64,000 bases of DNA from Gracilimonas sp. (lineage in GTDB: Bacteria; Bacteroidota; Rhodothermia; Balneolales; Balneolaceae): contig JAKURD010000002.1 in the NCBI GenBank assembly GCA_022450045.1, positions 62,001 through 126,000 of the forward strand, read 5' to 3'. This document shows positions 26,293 through 34,081 of the stretch, one piece after another. Numbering within the stretch: the first letter of the stretch is position 1; each line of letters opens with the position of its first letter. A model generated the notes under the pieces. That model was given only the letters and a program-made list of their open reading frames with translations, ran no database searches and was not told the DNA's origin. A program made the translations under genes and the position numbers.

Positions 26293-26709
26293 TTAATGGC
26301 CTCCGGTTTCTCTTCTGAGCAATGCCTTGGCCTCATCAAGTAAGTTGGCAAAACGCAGATGCGGGTTAACGATATCATTGAGCTTAGCGAGCGTAATGGG
26401 TTTCTTGATAAAACAAACTTTTTCAGACTCGCCATAAAGCCATTTAAGGTTATGATGCTTCTTATAGATCAGGCTTAATTTTGTGGCTTCACTGTCTTGC
26501 ACAATTTTGGCTAAGGGCTGTGCCCTGATGGTCTCTGAATCCAGATCTAAAAAGGTAAATGTTGGTATGAGAGCGAAAAACCTATTTAAGGCTTCTTTAT
26601 CAGAATTGGCAGCAACAACAGGGATATCAAGTTTGTTCAGGAGTTCTTTAAGTTCCTCTGTAAGTTGGACGCTATCGCTTATGATCAATGCATTTCTTGA
26701 TGATTCCAT
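26293..26709 (-). CDS. receiver-domain-like protein (degenerate response regulator)
   Basis: The 138-residue protein looks like a stand-alone receiver fold. It starts NALIISDSVQLTEELKELLN, where canonical receivers have an acidic pair after the first strand. It continues with FTFLDLDSET (Asp55 or Asp57 as possible phosphoacceptor) and ends CFIKKPITLAKLNDIV with the conserved Lys-Pro. The acidic pocket is incomplete (one Asp, then Ser), so phosphorylation may be lost. No kinase is near. A MITE-like element ends 10 bp beyond its stop. Confidence 0.55.
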   Translation of the reverse strand: MESSRNALIISDSVQLTEELKELLNKLDIPVVAANSDKEALNRFFALIPTFTFLDLDSETIRAQPLAKIVQDSEATKLSLIYKKHHNLKWLYGESEKVCFIKKPITLAKLNDIVNPHLRFANLLDEAKALLRRETGGH

Positions 26710-26880
26710 TAGTTTTACTATTATTTCATTTAATAAGAGCTACGAATGAAGTAAAAGATCGGATTGTTACGTCCTTAGAAATTCTGATTCAAGGTTTCAG
26801 TAAGGAAAAAGAAAAATAAGGCATCAAAAGAGCGAATAAAAATTCTTAGTATTTCTAATAGCAGAGCGCGAAAAATAGAT

Positions 26881-27507
26881 ATGCAAAACAATTCAGACAC
26901 TGTTTCAGAAACAATAACATCCGAATTACTTGAGCAAGCTGTTGATTACACTACCCATCAACAAATAATCGCAGATCTGTTCAAAGAGAGCAGAACCACA
27001 AATGAAGACAATCGTGAGAATATGCTCAATTACACGAAAATGTATTTACAGCGTGTAAGTCGTTGGGATAAAAGGGGAAAACTGAATATTGAACTCATAG
27101 AAAAATTAGAATCTCTTCCCCGGAAAATGATATGGCTGGTGCTAAACGAAGGATGGTGCGGCGATTCCTCTCAAACGTTACCTTTCATTAATATAATGGC
27201 TGAAGTCTCGGAGAATATTGATTTGAAAATCATTCTCCGTGATCAAAACCTTGAACTGATGGATCAATTTCTGACAAATGGCGTCCGCTCCATACCAAAA
27301 CTGATTGCCCTGGACGCACATAGTTTGGAGGTATTGGGAACGTGGGGACCTCGCCCTAAAGAAGCTTATGAGATGTACAAGGCCCAGCGTGCCAATCCCG
27401 ACATTTCTAATAAGCAAGCAGTGGAAAATCTGCATCTGTGGTACGCGAGGGATAAAGGAAAATCCATTCAGCAGGAATTTATGGGGCTTTTGGAGCAGTG
27501 GATGTAA
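26881..27507 (+). CDS. thioredoxin-like protein with WCGDS active-site motif
   Basis: The 208-residue cytoplasmic protein has a thioredoxin-type strand LVLNEGWCGDSSQTLPFI in which the second Cys of CxxC is Ser (Cys93-Gly-Asp-Ser96). A cis-Pro loop SIPKLIAL and a C-terminal helix follow. It belongs to the thioredoxin family of about 200 residues common in Bacteroidota-type bacteria, in which the single Cys argues against disulfide exchange in the usual way. It begins about 170 bp from the divergent receiver-like gene. Confidence 0.75.
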   Translation: MQNNSDTVSETITSELLEQAVDYTTHQQIIADLFKESRTTNEDNRENMLNYTKMYLQRVSRWDKRGKLNIELIEKLESLPRKMIWLVLNEGWCGDSSQTLPFINIMAEVSENIDLKIILRDQNLELMDQFLTNGVRSIPKLIALDAHSLEVLGTWGPRPKEAYEMYKAQRANPDISNKQAVENLHLWYARDKGKSIQQEFMGLLEQWM

Positions 27508-27567
27508 GAATTCAAACTTAAAATGAAACATTAAAGAAGTCTGACTATTAATTTCAAGTTTTGAATC

Positions 27568-27830
27568 AATAGCGTCCTAAACATTGAAATACATTTTGGT
27601 AAAACGATCCTTCAAAAGGATTCTCGCAGAGTTGCGCTGAATAGCGATGCGTTTTGATAAAAGATCATCTGCGCTCCGAGCGCAGCGATTCCCACGAAGT
27701 GAAACTCAGCGGGTTAATCGGCGAGCCTCTGCGAAAAAAAAGGGATTGATTTTAAACATGTCAACTAATCCGTTTTTATCTTCGAAAACACAGGTTTTTT
27801 CAATTTTAAAAACGTTTAGGACGCTATCGA
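27568..27830. mobile_element. MITE-like element, family A, copy 1 (263 bp) with 8-bp target duplication
   Basis: Terminal inverted repeats AATAGCGTCCTAAAC (left) and GTTTAGGACGCTAT (right) bound the element. TTTGAATC occurs on both sides (27560-27567 and 27831-27838), an 8-bp target duplication. The interior has no gene but shows long inverted pieces such as TCGCAGAG and CTCTGCGA. A second copy in the same orientation lies at 29134-29382. The transposase that moves it is not in the window. Confidence 0.85.
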
Positions 27831-27890
27831 TTTGAATCTTTAATTTTGAATTACTTAGGTATCTTGTACTAATTCACGCTCAAAACAACC

Positions 27891-29069
27891 ATGTTCAATA
27901 AATTCCTCACATATATAGCCCAAACCAGTGATACTCCTCTGGGACTGGAGATCGATTACGCAGAAGGACCTTTTCTTTTTACGAAAAAGGGAAAACGCTT
28001 TGTAGACTTTATTTCGGGGATCGCTGTAAGCAGTTTAGGGCACAGGCACTCTAAAGTTGTGGAGGCAATCCACAAACAAGTGGACAAGCATCTGCACGTG
28101 ATGGTATATGGAGAATTTGTACAGCAACCTCAGATTGATTTCGCGGAGCTCTTAACTTCAAATCTTCCCAAAAAGTTAGGGCAGATCTATTTAGTGAATT
28201 CAGGAACTGAAGCTACGGAAGGAGCACTCAAACTTGCTAAAAAATATACGGGAAGAACGAAACTGATCGGTTTTAAAAACAGCTATCACGGGGATACGCA
28301 CGGTTCCCTGAGTGTTACCGGAAGAGAGGTATATCGTGACCCCTACCTGCCATTGCTTCCGGATGTGCATTTTCTGGCATTCAATTCATCTGCTAATTTA
28401 GAATTGATTGATGAGAAAACGGCCGCTGTAATTATGGAGCCTATTCAGGGGGAAGGAGGAATCATTCCTGCAGAAAAAGAGTGGCTGCAGAAAATTAGAA
28501 AACGATGCGATGAAGCCGGTGCATTGCTCATTTTTGATGAGATCCAAAGTGGATTTGGTCGCACAGGTAAATTATTTGCCTTTGAACATTATGAAGTCGT
28601 GCCGGATATATTGTGTATAGCCAAAGCAATGGGCGGCGGAATGCCGATAGGGGGATTTGTTTCATCAAAAGAGATATTCCAGAGTTTTAAATATGATCCC
28701 CCGCTAAATCACGTAACTACTTTTGGAGGCCACCCGGTTTCTTCGGCAGCCGCTCACGCCAATCTTCAAGAATTACTGAGTGGGGGTTATCTGGATCGGG
28801 CTTCAGACATTGAGCAAAAAGTAAGGTCTAAACTAAAAGGTAAAGGCATTGTAGAAGTTCGCGGAATGGGAGCCATGCTGGGGCTTCAGCTCGAAAGCCG
28901 GGAACTCACTAAAAATGTGGTAGAAAAGTGTTTTAAGCAGGGAATTTTGCTCGGATGGACGCTTCATTCCAATACCCTGATCAGACTTGCCCCCCCGCTG
29001 ATTATTGAGGATGAATTATTAAATGAAGTTTTGGATTCGATTTTGGAAGCTGTTGAGAGACATTCGTAA
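27891..29069 (+). CDS. class III aminotransferase (acetylornithine/GABA aminotransferase-like)
   Basis: The 392-residue PLP enzyme has LVNSGTEATEGALKLAKKYT (101-120), the PLP Asp in LLIFDEIQSGFGRTG, and the Schiff-base Lys245 in CIAKAMGGGMPIGG. It is related to but clearly distinct from the ArgD-like protein at 8653. The next gene is a succinate-semialdehyde-dehydrogenase-like enzyme on the same strand, a pairing typical of GABA use (GabT/GabD), so the amino donor may be GABA. ArgD or LysJ roles are alternatives. MITE copies lie immediately before and after it. Confidence 0.75.
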   Translation: MFNKFLTYIAQTSDTPLGLEIDYAEGPFLFTKKGKRFVDFISGIAVSSLGHRHSKVVEAIHKQVDKHLHVMVYGEFVQQPQIDFAELLTSNLPKKLGQIYLVNSGTEATEGALKLAKKYTGRTKLIGFKNSYHGDTHGSLSVTGREVYRDPYLPLLPDVHFLAFNSSANLELIDEKTAAVIMEPIQGEGGIIPAEKEWLQKIRKRCDEAGALLIFDEIQSGFGRTGKLFAFEHYEVVPDILCIAKAMGGGMPIGGFVSSKEIFQSFKYDPPLNHVTTFGGHPVSSAAAHANLQELLSGGYLDRASDIEQKVRSKLKGKGIVEVRGMGAMLGLQLESRELTKNVVEKCFKQGILLGWTLHSNTLIRLAPPLIIEDELLNEVLDSILEAVERHS

Positions 29070-29133
29070 CTGAACTCGGATGATACTGATCTTGTAGAAA
29101 AGCATAAATTTTAAAATATTAATCAGGTAAATC

Positions 29134-29382
29134 CAATAGCGTCCCAAACGTTGAAATACATTTTGGCAAAACGATCCTCGCAGATTTCCGCAAAGGATAT
29201 CGCAGAATTACGCTGAATAGCGATGCGTTTTGATAGAAGATCATCTGCGAAACTCAGCGGGTCAATCGGCGAGCCTCTGCGAGAAAAAAAGGGGATTGAT
29301 TTTAAACATGTCAACTAATCCATCTTTATCTTCGAAAACACAGGTTTTTTTCAATTTTAAAAATGTATTAGAACGCTATTAA
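29134..29382. mobile_element. MITE-like element, family A, copy 2 (249 bp) with 8-bp target duplication
   Basis: Same family and orientation as 27568-27830, with shared internal sequence such as GATTTTAAACATGTCAACTA and ATCTTCGAAAACACAGG. Ends are CAATAGCGTCCC (left) and AACGCTATT (right). GGTAAATC flanks both sides (29126-29133 and 29383-29390). A block around ATTCCCACGAAG that is present in copy 1 is missing here. It fills most of the gap between the aminotransferase and dehydrogenase genes. Confidence 0.85.
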
Positions 29383-29488
29383 GGTAAATCGTTTAATCAT
29401 GGTTCATTATTTGTGCAAAATTAAATCGGAATTATTACACTCTGTTAGCCGTTTGGATAAAAAAGAAATACAACGAAAACTTTAAATC

Positions 29489-30850
29489 ATGAAAACCATT
29501 AATCCGGCTACCGGGGAAACCCTTAAAGAATACCAGGAAATGAAAATTGGAGAGATCGACTCCATCATCCAAAAAGCCAATACGGCTCAAGGAGATTGGA
29601 AGGCCAGGAGTTTTGAAGAACGAGCGGAATATCTTCGAAAAATAGCTTCCATATTAAAAGACCGAAAAAATGAACTGGCCGAATTGATGGCAAAAGAAAT
29701 GGGGAAACCGTTAGCTCAGGGAGTAGGTGAGGCTGAAAAATGTGCCTGGGTGTGTGAATATTATGCAGATAACGCTGAAGCTTTTTTGGAAGATGATGTG
29801 ATTGAAACCGATGCTTCCAAAAGTTATGTAACCTTTAATCCACTGGGAGTGGTGTTAGCTATTATGCCATGGAACTTTCCGCTCTGGCAGCTTTTTAGGT
29901 TTGCTGCCCCGGCGCTGATGGCAGGAAACGGTGCCATCCTCAAACATTCCGCAAACACTACCGGCTGTGCCTTGGAGATCGAAAATATCATTCACGATGC
30001 AGGCATTCCAAAAGATCTTTTCCGAACGATTGTCAGGGATAAATCTGGAATGAAGGAAGTGATTCAGCATGAAGGGATCTCGGCAGTAACCCTGACCGGA
30101 AGTACGAGAGCCGGGAAAGCGGTAGCTGCTCAAGCCGGAGAAACACTCAAGAAAACGGTACTGGAACTGGGTGGAAGTGATCCGTACGTAATTTTGGAAG
30201 ATGCTGATATCAAAAAAGCGGCTGAAACCTGTGCTACATCCCGGCTTATTAACAGCGGACAAAGTTGTATTGCTGCTAAACGATTCATAGTAGTGGAAAA
30301 AGTGTATGATGAATTTGTAGAAGAATTCACCCGAATAATGAAGGCCAAAAAAGTAGGTGACCCGTTTGAGGAGAACAGTGATGTTGGTCCACAGGCAAGG
30401 GAAGATCTTAGGGATGAGCTTCATGATCAGGTTCAAAGAAGTGTAGAAAAAGGAGCGAAGATCCTTTTGGGTGGAGAGAAACCCAAAGGTTCAGGAGCAT
30501 ACTATCCGGTCACTGTTCTCGATGATGTTAGCCCCGGAATGCCGGCCTACGAAGAAGAATTGTTTGGTCCGGTGGCAGCCATCATCAAAGTAAAAGATGA
30601 GGCGGAAGCTATTGAAGTGGCCAATGATACTAATTTTGGACTTGGGGCAGCCGTTTTTTCCAAAGATGAAAAACGAGCTGAAGAAATAGCAGCTACTAAA
30701 ATGGAAGCCGGTTGTTGTTTTGTCAACGAATTCGTGAAGTCAGACCCAAGATTGCCTTTTGGAGGCATCAAACAATCCGGGTATGGACGGGAACTCAGCC
30801 TCTATGGAATCCGCGAGTTTGTAAATGCAAAGACGATTTATATCCAATGA
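29489..30850 (+). CDS. NAD(P)-dependent succinate-semialdehyde dehydrogenase-like aldehyde dehydrogenase
   Basis: The 453-residue protein has the aldehyde dehydrogenase fold. The cofactor block IMPWNFPLWQLFRFAAPALM (125-144) is followed by the general base Glu226 in TVLELGGSDPYV and the nucleophile Cys260 in RLINSGQSCIAAKRF. The C-terminal FGGIKQSGYGRELS is also typical. The overall pattern fits the succinate-semialdehyde dehydrogenase group. With the aminotransferase upstream it could finish conversion of GABA to succinate. Separate transcription is possible because a MITE sits in between. Confidence 0.85.
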   Translation: MKTINPATGETLKEYQEMKIGEIDSIIQKANTAQGDWKARSFEERAEYLRKIASILKDRKNELAELMAKEMGKPLAQGVGEAEKCAWVCEYYADNAEAFLEDDVIETDASKSYVTFNPLGVVLAIMPWNFPLWQLFRFAAPALMAGNGAILKHSANTTGCALEIENIIHDAGIPKDLFRTIVRDKSGMKEVIQHEGISAVTLTGSTRAGKAVAAQAGETLKKTVLELGGSDPYVILEDADIKKAAETCATSRLINSGQSCIAAKRFIVVEKVYDEFVEEFTRIMKAKKVGDPFEENSDVGPQAREDLRDELHDQVQRSVEKGAKILLGGEKPKGSGAYYPVTVLDDVSPGMPAYEEELFGPVAAIIKVKDEAEAIEVANDTNFGLGAAVFSKDEKRAEEIAATKMEAGCCFVNEFVKSDPRLPFGGIKQSGYGRELSLYGIREFVNAKTIYIQ

Positions 30851-30864
30851 TAGAAAGTTGATTG

Positions 30865-30885
30865 GATAGTAAGTGTGATAAAGGA
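30865..30885. repeat. left copy of the 21-bp direct repeat flanking the IS256 element
   Basis: The 21 bp beginning GATAGTAAGTGTGATAAAG occur again unchanged at 32165-32185, one on each side of the insertion sequence. IS256-family elements normally give 8-9 bp target duplications. Confidence 0.85.
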
Positions 30886-32164
30886 GACTGTTCACTTAAG
30901 TGTGTCAAAACTAACTTAGACACATGGAACCTACAAAAAACAACAAACATCTGGATGCTTTGGTGAAAGAATTGTCGGAGCAATTAACCCAGGGCAAGCC
31001 CTTAACCGGGCAGGACGGGGTGTTCACGCCCCTGCTAAAACGCGTGATAGAAGCGAGTCTGGAAGGTGAGATGGATGCTCCTCTGCAAGCAGAGAAAGGC
31101 TCTGGGTCCAATCGCCGTAATGGTCGTGGAAGCAAGAACGTTCAAAGCTCGTTGGGAGGATTTGAAGTATTTACTCCTCGTGACCGCGCTGGTAGTGTTA
31201 CCCCACAAACCCTTCCCAAACGCCAGCGACGGATCACCAGTGATGTGGATACCAAGATTCTCTCGCTCTACCGCCGGGGCATGAGCTATCGTGATATTCA
31301 GGCTCACCTGGTCGATATGTATGGGGTAGAGATAAGTACGGGGACGCTCAGTGCGATAACCGACCGGATCCTTCCACAGATTCTGGACTGGCAGTCCCGG
31401 CCACTGGATTCGGTCTACCCGGTCATGTGGCTCGATGCGATGCATTTTAAAGTCCGTGAGCACGGCAAAGTAATTTCTAAAGCCGTCTATTCGGTACTGG
31501 CGGTAAACACCGACGGCATCAAACAGGTGCTCGGTATTTACTTTGGAGACATTGAATCGGCCAGTTTCTCGCGCAGTGTATTGCATGAATTGCAACCACG
31601 TGGAGTCAAAGACCTCTTTGTGGCCTGCATCGACAACTTATCTGGATTTGGGGATGCTATTGAGGCCCTGTTTCCCCAGACCGATGTACAGTTATGTTTG
31701 GTACATCAAATGCGCAACAGCCTCAAGTATGTCAATTACAAAGATTATAAGGCCGTAAGCCGGGATTTAAGGAAAGTCTATACGGCACTGAATGACCCTG
31801 CAGCCCTGCAATATTTAGAGCAAGCCGAACACATCTGGGGAGCGAAATACAAAGTGATCTTCCGCAGCTGGCATTCCAACTGGGATCGACTCACGAACTT
31901 TTATAAATATCCGCCGGCCCTGCGTGGAGTGATCTATACCAATAATCCGATTGAGAGCTATCACCGGATGGTTCGTAAAGGAACCAAGACCAAAGGGGCA
32001 TTCAGCAGTGAGAATGCCATTGTTAAACAGATCTATCTGGCCACCATCAACGCCCAAACCAAATGGAGTGGAACCATATTTGGATGGTCCTCGGTTCGCC
32101 GGGATTTAGTAGATTACTTCGATGACAGATTTTTAACCCCTCACACACTTTAATGAACATTCCC
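30884..32164 (+). mobile_element. complete IS256-family insertion sequence (about 1.28 kb)
   Basis: The ends form imperfect inverted repeats of 22 bp: left GAGACTGTTCACTTAAGTGT (from 30884), right, read inward, GGGAATGTTCATTAAAGTGT (from 32164), with about 18 of 22 positions equal. One intact transposase gene fills the interior. A 21-bp direct repeat lies outside. It inserted between the dehydrogenase and nadE genes without breaking either. The exact left boundary is uncertain by 2 bp because repeat and end overlap. Confidence 0.88.
30924..32153 (+). CDS. IS256-family (Mutator-like) transposase
   Basis: The intact 409-residue DDE transposase has catalytic residues visible as Asp171 (VMWLDAMHFKV), Asp237 (FVACIDNLSGF) and Glu344 (YTNNPIESYHRMVRKGTKTK). 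The CLVHQMRNSLKYV block is a hallmark of the family, and the N-terminal helical region has RRGMSYRDIQAHLVDMYGVE. No frameshift or stop interrupts it, so the element may still be active. The ATG at 30924 lies just inside the left terminal repeat, as expected. Confidence 0.96.
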   Translation: MEPTKNNKHLDALVKELSEQLTQGKPLTGQDGVFTPLLKRVIEASLEGEMDAPLQAEKGSGSNRRNGRGSKNVQSSLGGFEVFTPRDRAGSVTPQTLPKRQRRITSDVDTKILSLYRRGMSYRDIQAHLVDMYGVEISTGTLSAITDRILPQILDWQSRPLDSVYPVMWLDAMHFKVREHGKVISKAVYSVLAVNTDGIKQVLGIYFGDIESASFSRSVLHELQPRGVKDLFVACIDNLSGFGDAIEALFPQTDVQLCLVHQMRNSLKYVNYKDYKAVSRDLRKVYTALNDPAALQYLEQAEHIWGAKYKVIFRSWHSNWDRLTNFYKYPPALRGVIYTNNPIESYHRMVRKGTKTKGAFSSENAIVKQIYLATINAQTKWSGTIFGWSSVRRDLVDYFDDRFLTPHTL

Positions 32165-32185
32165 GATAGTAAGTGTGATAAAGGA
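32165..32185. repeat. right copy of the 21-bp direct repeat flanking the IS256 element
   Basis: Identical over 21 bp to 30865-30885. The base before and after differs between the copies, so the repeat is exactly bounded at 21 bp, of which the last two may belong to the left IS end. Confidence 0.85.
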
Positions 32186-32261
32186 TAAATCACTCTATCA
32201 ACTCTCAACTCTCAACATATCTCCCTATCTTACTAAACCTGAATTAAATAAAAAATAGACT

Positions 32262-33974
32262 GTGCGCATACGACTTGAACAGCTGAATCCCACTATCGGT
32301 GATCTTTCCGGTAACAAAGAACTCATCCTATCCTCCATTGAGAAGGCGGGGGAAGATGGGATCGAATTGCTGCTTTTACCAGAACTTATGACCTGCGGAT
32401 ATCCGCCTATGGATCTTTTGGAACGGGAGGTCTTTCGGGAGTCGGTGTACAAATTGAACCGAGAGATCGTGAGCGCCACCGGAGAAACGGCTGTTATTTT
32501 TGGTTCCATCACTGAAAATTTGAGCGGAGTGGGTCGGAAAATGTATAACTCTGCTATTGCAGCTCAGCGCGGAGAAGAAATTACCCGCGTACACAAGGCG
32601 TTGCTTCCAACCTATGATGTGTTCGATGATCTACGTTATTTTGAACCCGGCAATGAATTTGAGCCTGTTATCATAAACGGATTTCCATTTGGGATCACGG
32701 TATGTGAGGACATTTGGTTCAACGACAATGAAATCCAATATCACATCTACGATAAAAATCCCGCAGAGATCCTGGCTGATAAAGGTGCCAAGGCGCTCAT
32801 CAATATTTCTGCATCACCATTTAATAAGAATAAACCGGTTAGCCGAAAGAATATGCTTCAAAAGCATGCCAAAAATCTCGGGTTGCCTTTGTTCTATATG
32901 AACTCAGTTGGGGCACAGACGGAATTGGTTTTTGATGGAGATTCGCTCGCTTTTGACGGAGCAGGAACTATGAAAGCAAGATCAAAACGGTTTGAACCTG
33001 ACGTGGTTGATATCAATTTCAACCCGCAAAATAATGAGGTTAAGGCACTCTCGGATGTTGCGGCCAATTTCGATAACCCACCCAAAGAAGAGGTTATATT
33101 TAAAGCCTTGGTACTTGGAGTGCGTGATTATCTGGAGAAATCCGGTGCGGCCAAAAAAGTAATTCTTGGATTGAGCGGAGGAATTGATTCTGCACTGACC
33201 TGCGTAATCGCTAAAGAAGCTTTGGGAGCTGAAAATGTGAAAACAGTGACCATGCCGTCGGAATTTTCATCTGAAGGAAGTGTGAGCGATTCCGAGAAAT
33301 TGGCTCAGAATCTTGGAGTAGAGTTAATAGAGATTCCGATAAGAGGAATTTTTGGCGCTTTTAATGATGCTTTGGGTCCTCATTTTGAAGGAACCGATTT
33401 CGGAGTTGCTGAAGAAAACCTGCAAAGCCGCACTCGTGGTGGCCTGCTCATGGCATTGGCTAACAAATTCAGTTATATGCTTTTGAATACAGGCAATAAA
33501 TCAGAAATGGCTGTGGGTTATTGCACGCTCTATGGTGATATGGCCGGTGGCCTGTCTGTAATCTCTGACGTTTATAAAACGGAAGTTTTTGATATTTGCC
33601 GCTGGCTGAATAAGGAATACTACAAAAAAGAAGTCATTCCCGAGAGTATATTAACTAAAGAACCGAGTGCAGAACTACGGCTCAATCAAAAAGATTCAGA
33701 TTCTTTACCGGATTATGGAACTTTAGATACGATCCTGGCCTACTACATTGAGGAGCAACTTTCAAGAGAGCAGATCATAAATCATGGTATCGATCCTGAG
33801 GTTATTGATAAGGTGTTTCATTTGGTAGATATGAATGAGTACAAGCGATATCAGGCACCACCAGGTCTCAAAGTATCTGCAAAAGCATTCGGAACAGGCC
33901 GGAGATGGCCATTAGCTCAGCAATGGACAGGACAGGAAAAGAGAATGTCTCAATCCGTAAAGTCAGAAAATTAA
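32262..33974 (+). CDS. nadE: glutamine-dependent NAD+ synthetase
   Basis: Makes NAD from nicotinate adenine dinucleotide, taking ammonia from glutamine. The 570-residue protein has an N-terminal nitrilase-type glutaminase (Glu41 in LLPELMTCGYPP, Lys in RVHKALLPTYDVF, Cys in GITVCEDIW) and a C-terminal synthetase with the P-loop-like LGLSGGIDSALT near residue 305 and GNKSEMAVGY. The start is GTG at 32262. No ATG start keeps the first strand. It lies directly downstream of the IS256 element, so its original promoter may have been displaced. Confidence 0.94.
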   Translation: MRIRLEQLNPTIGDLSGNKELILSSIEKAGEDGIELLLLPELMTCGYPPMDLLEREVFRESVYKLNREIVSATGETAVIFGSITENLSGVGRKMYNSAIAAQRGEEITRVHKALLPTYDVFDDLRYFEPGNEFEPVIINGFPFGITVCEDIWFNDNEIQYHIYDKNPAEILADKGAKALINISASPFNKNKPVSRKNMLQKHAKNLGLPLFYMNSVGAQTELVFDGDSLAFDGAGTMKARSKRFEPDVVDINFNPQNNEVKALSDVAANFDNPPKEEVIFKALVLGVRDYLEKSGAAKKVILGLSGGIDSALTCVIAKEALGAENVKTVTMPSEFSSEGSVSDSEKLAQNLGVELIEIPIRGIFGAFNDALGPHFEGTDFGVAEENLQSRTRGGLLMALANKFSYMLLNTGNKSEMAVGYCTLYGDMAGGLSVISDVYKTEVFDICRWLNKEYYKKEVIPESILTKEPSAELRLNQKDSDSLPDYGTLDTILAYYIEEQLSREQIINHGIDPEVIDKVFHLVDMNEYKRYQAPPGLKVSAKAFGTGRRWPLAQQWTGQEKRMSQSVKSEN

Positions 33975-34081
33975 AGACGCTAATTTGAGATGTTATCCGT
34001 TATTGAGCCTGTGCTTTAAATACTCCCAATTTTATATAATAATTAGTACTTTAGACAAAATTTTTAAATCATCTTCATTCA

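Noticed and set aside
26077..26296. Short frames of about 60 residues within MITE family B copy 1
   Set aside because: They arise in the repeat-rich element, overlap each other in different frames, and show no conserved pattern.
27560..29390. Aminotransferase gene between two MITE copies as a composite transposon
   Set aside because: Each copy has its own complete 8-bp target duplication (TTTGAATC and GGTAAATC), so they arrived separately. No outer duplication common to the pair is seen.
29855..30436. 193-residue antisense frame inside the aldehyde dehydrogenase gene
   Set aside because: The sense frame is a complete enzyme with all motifs. The antisense translation has no domain-like pattern and is a shadow.
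31035..31595. 186-residue antisense frame inside the IS256 transposase
   Set aside because: It lies fully within an intact transposase and shows no recognisable motif.
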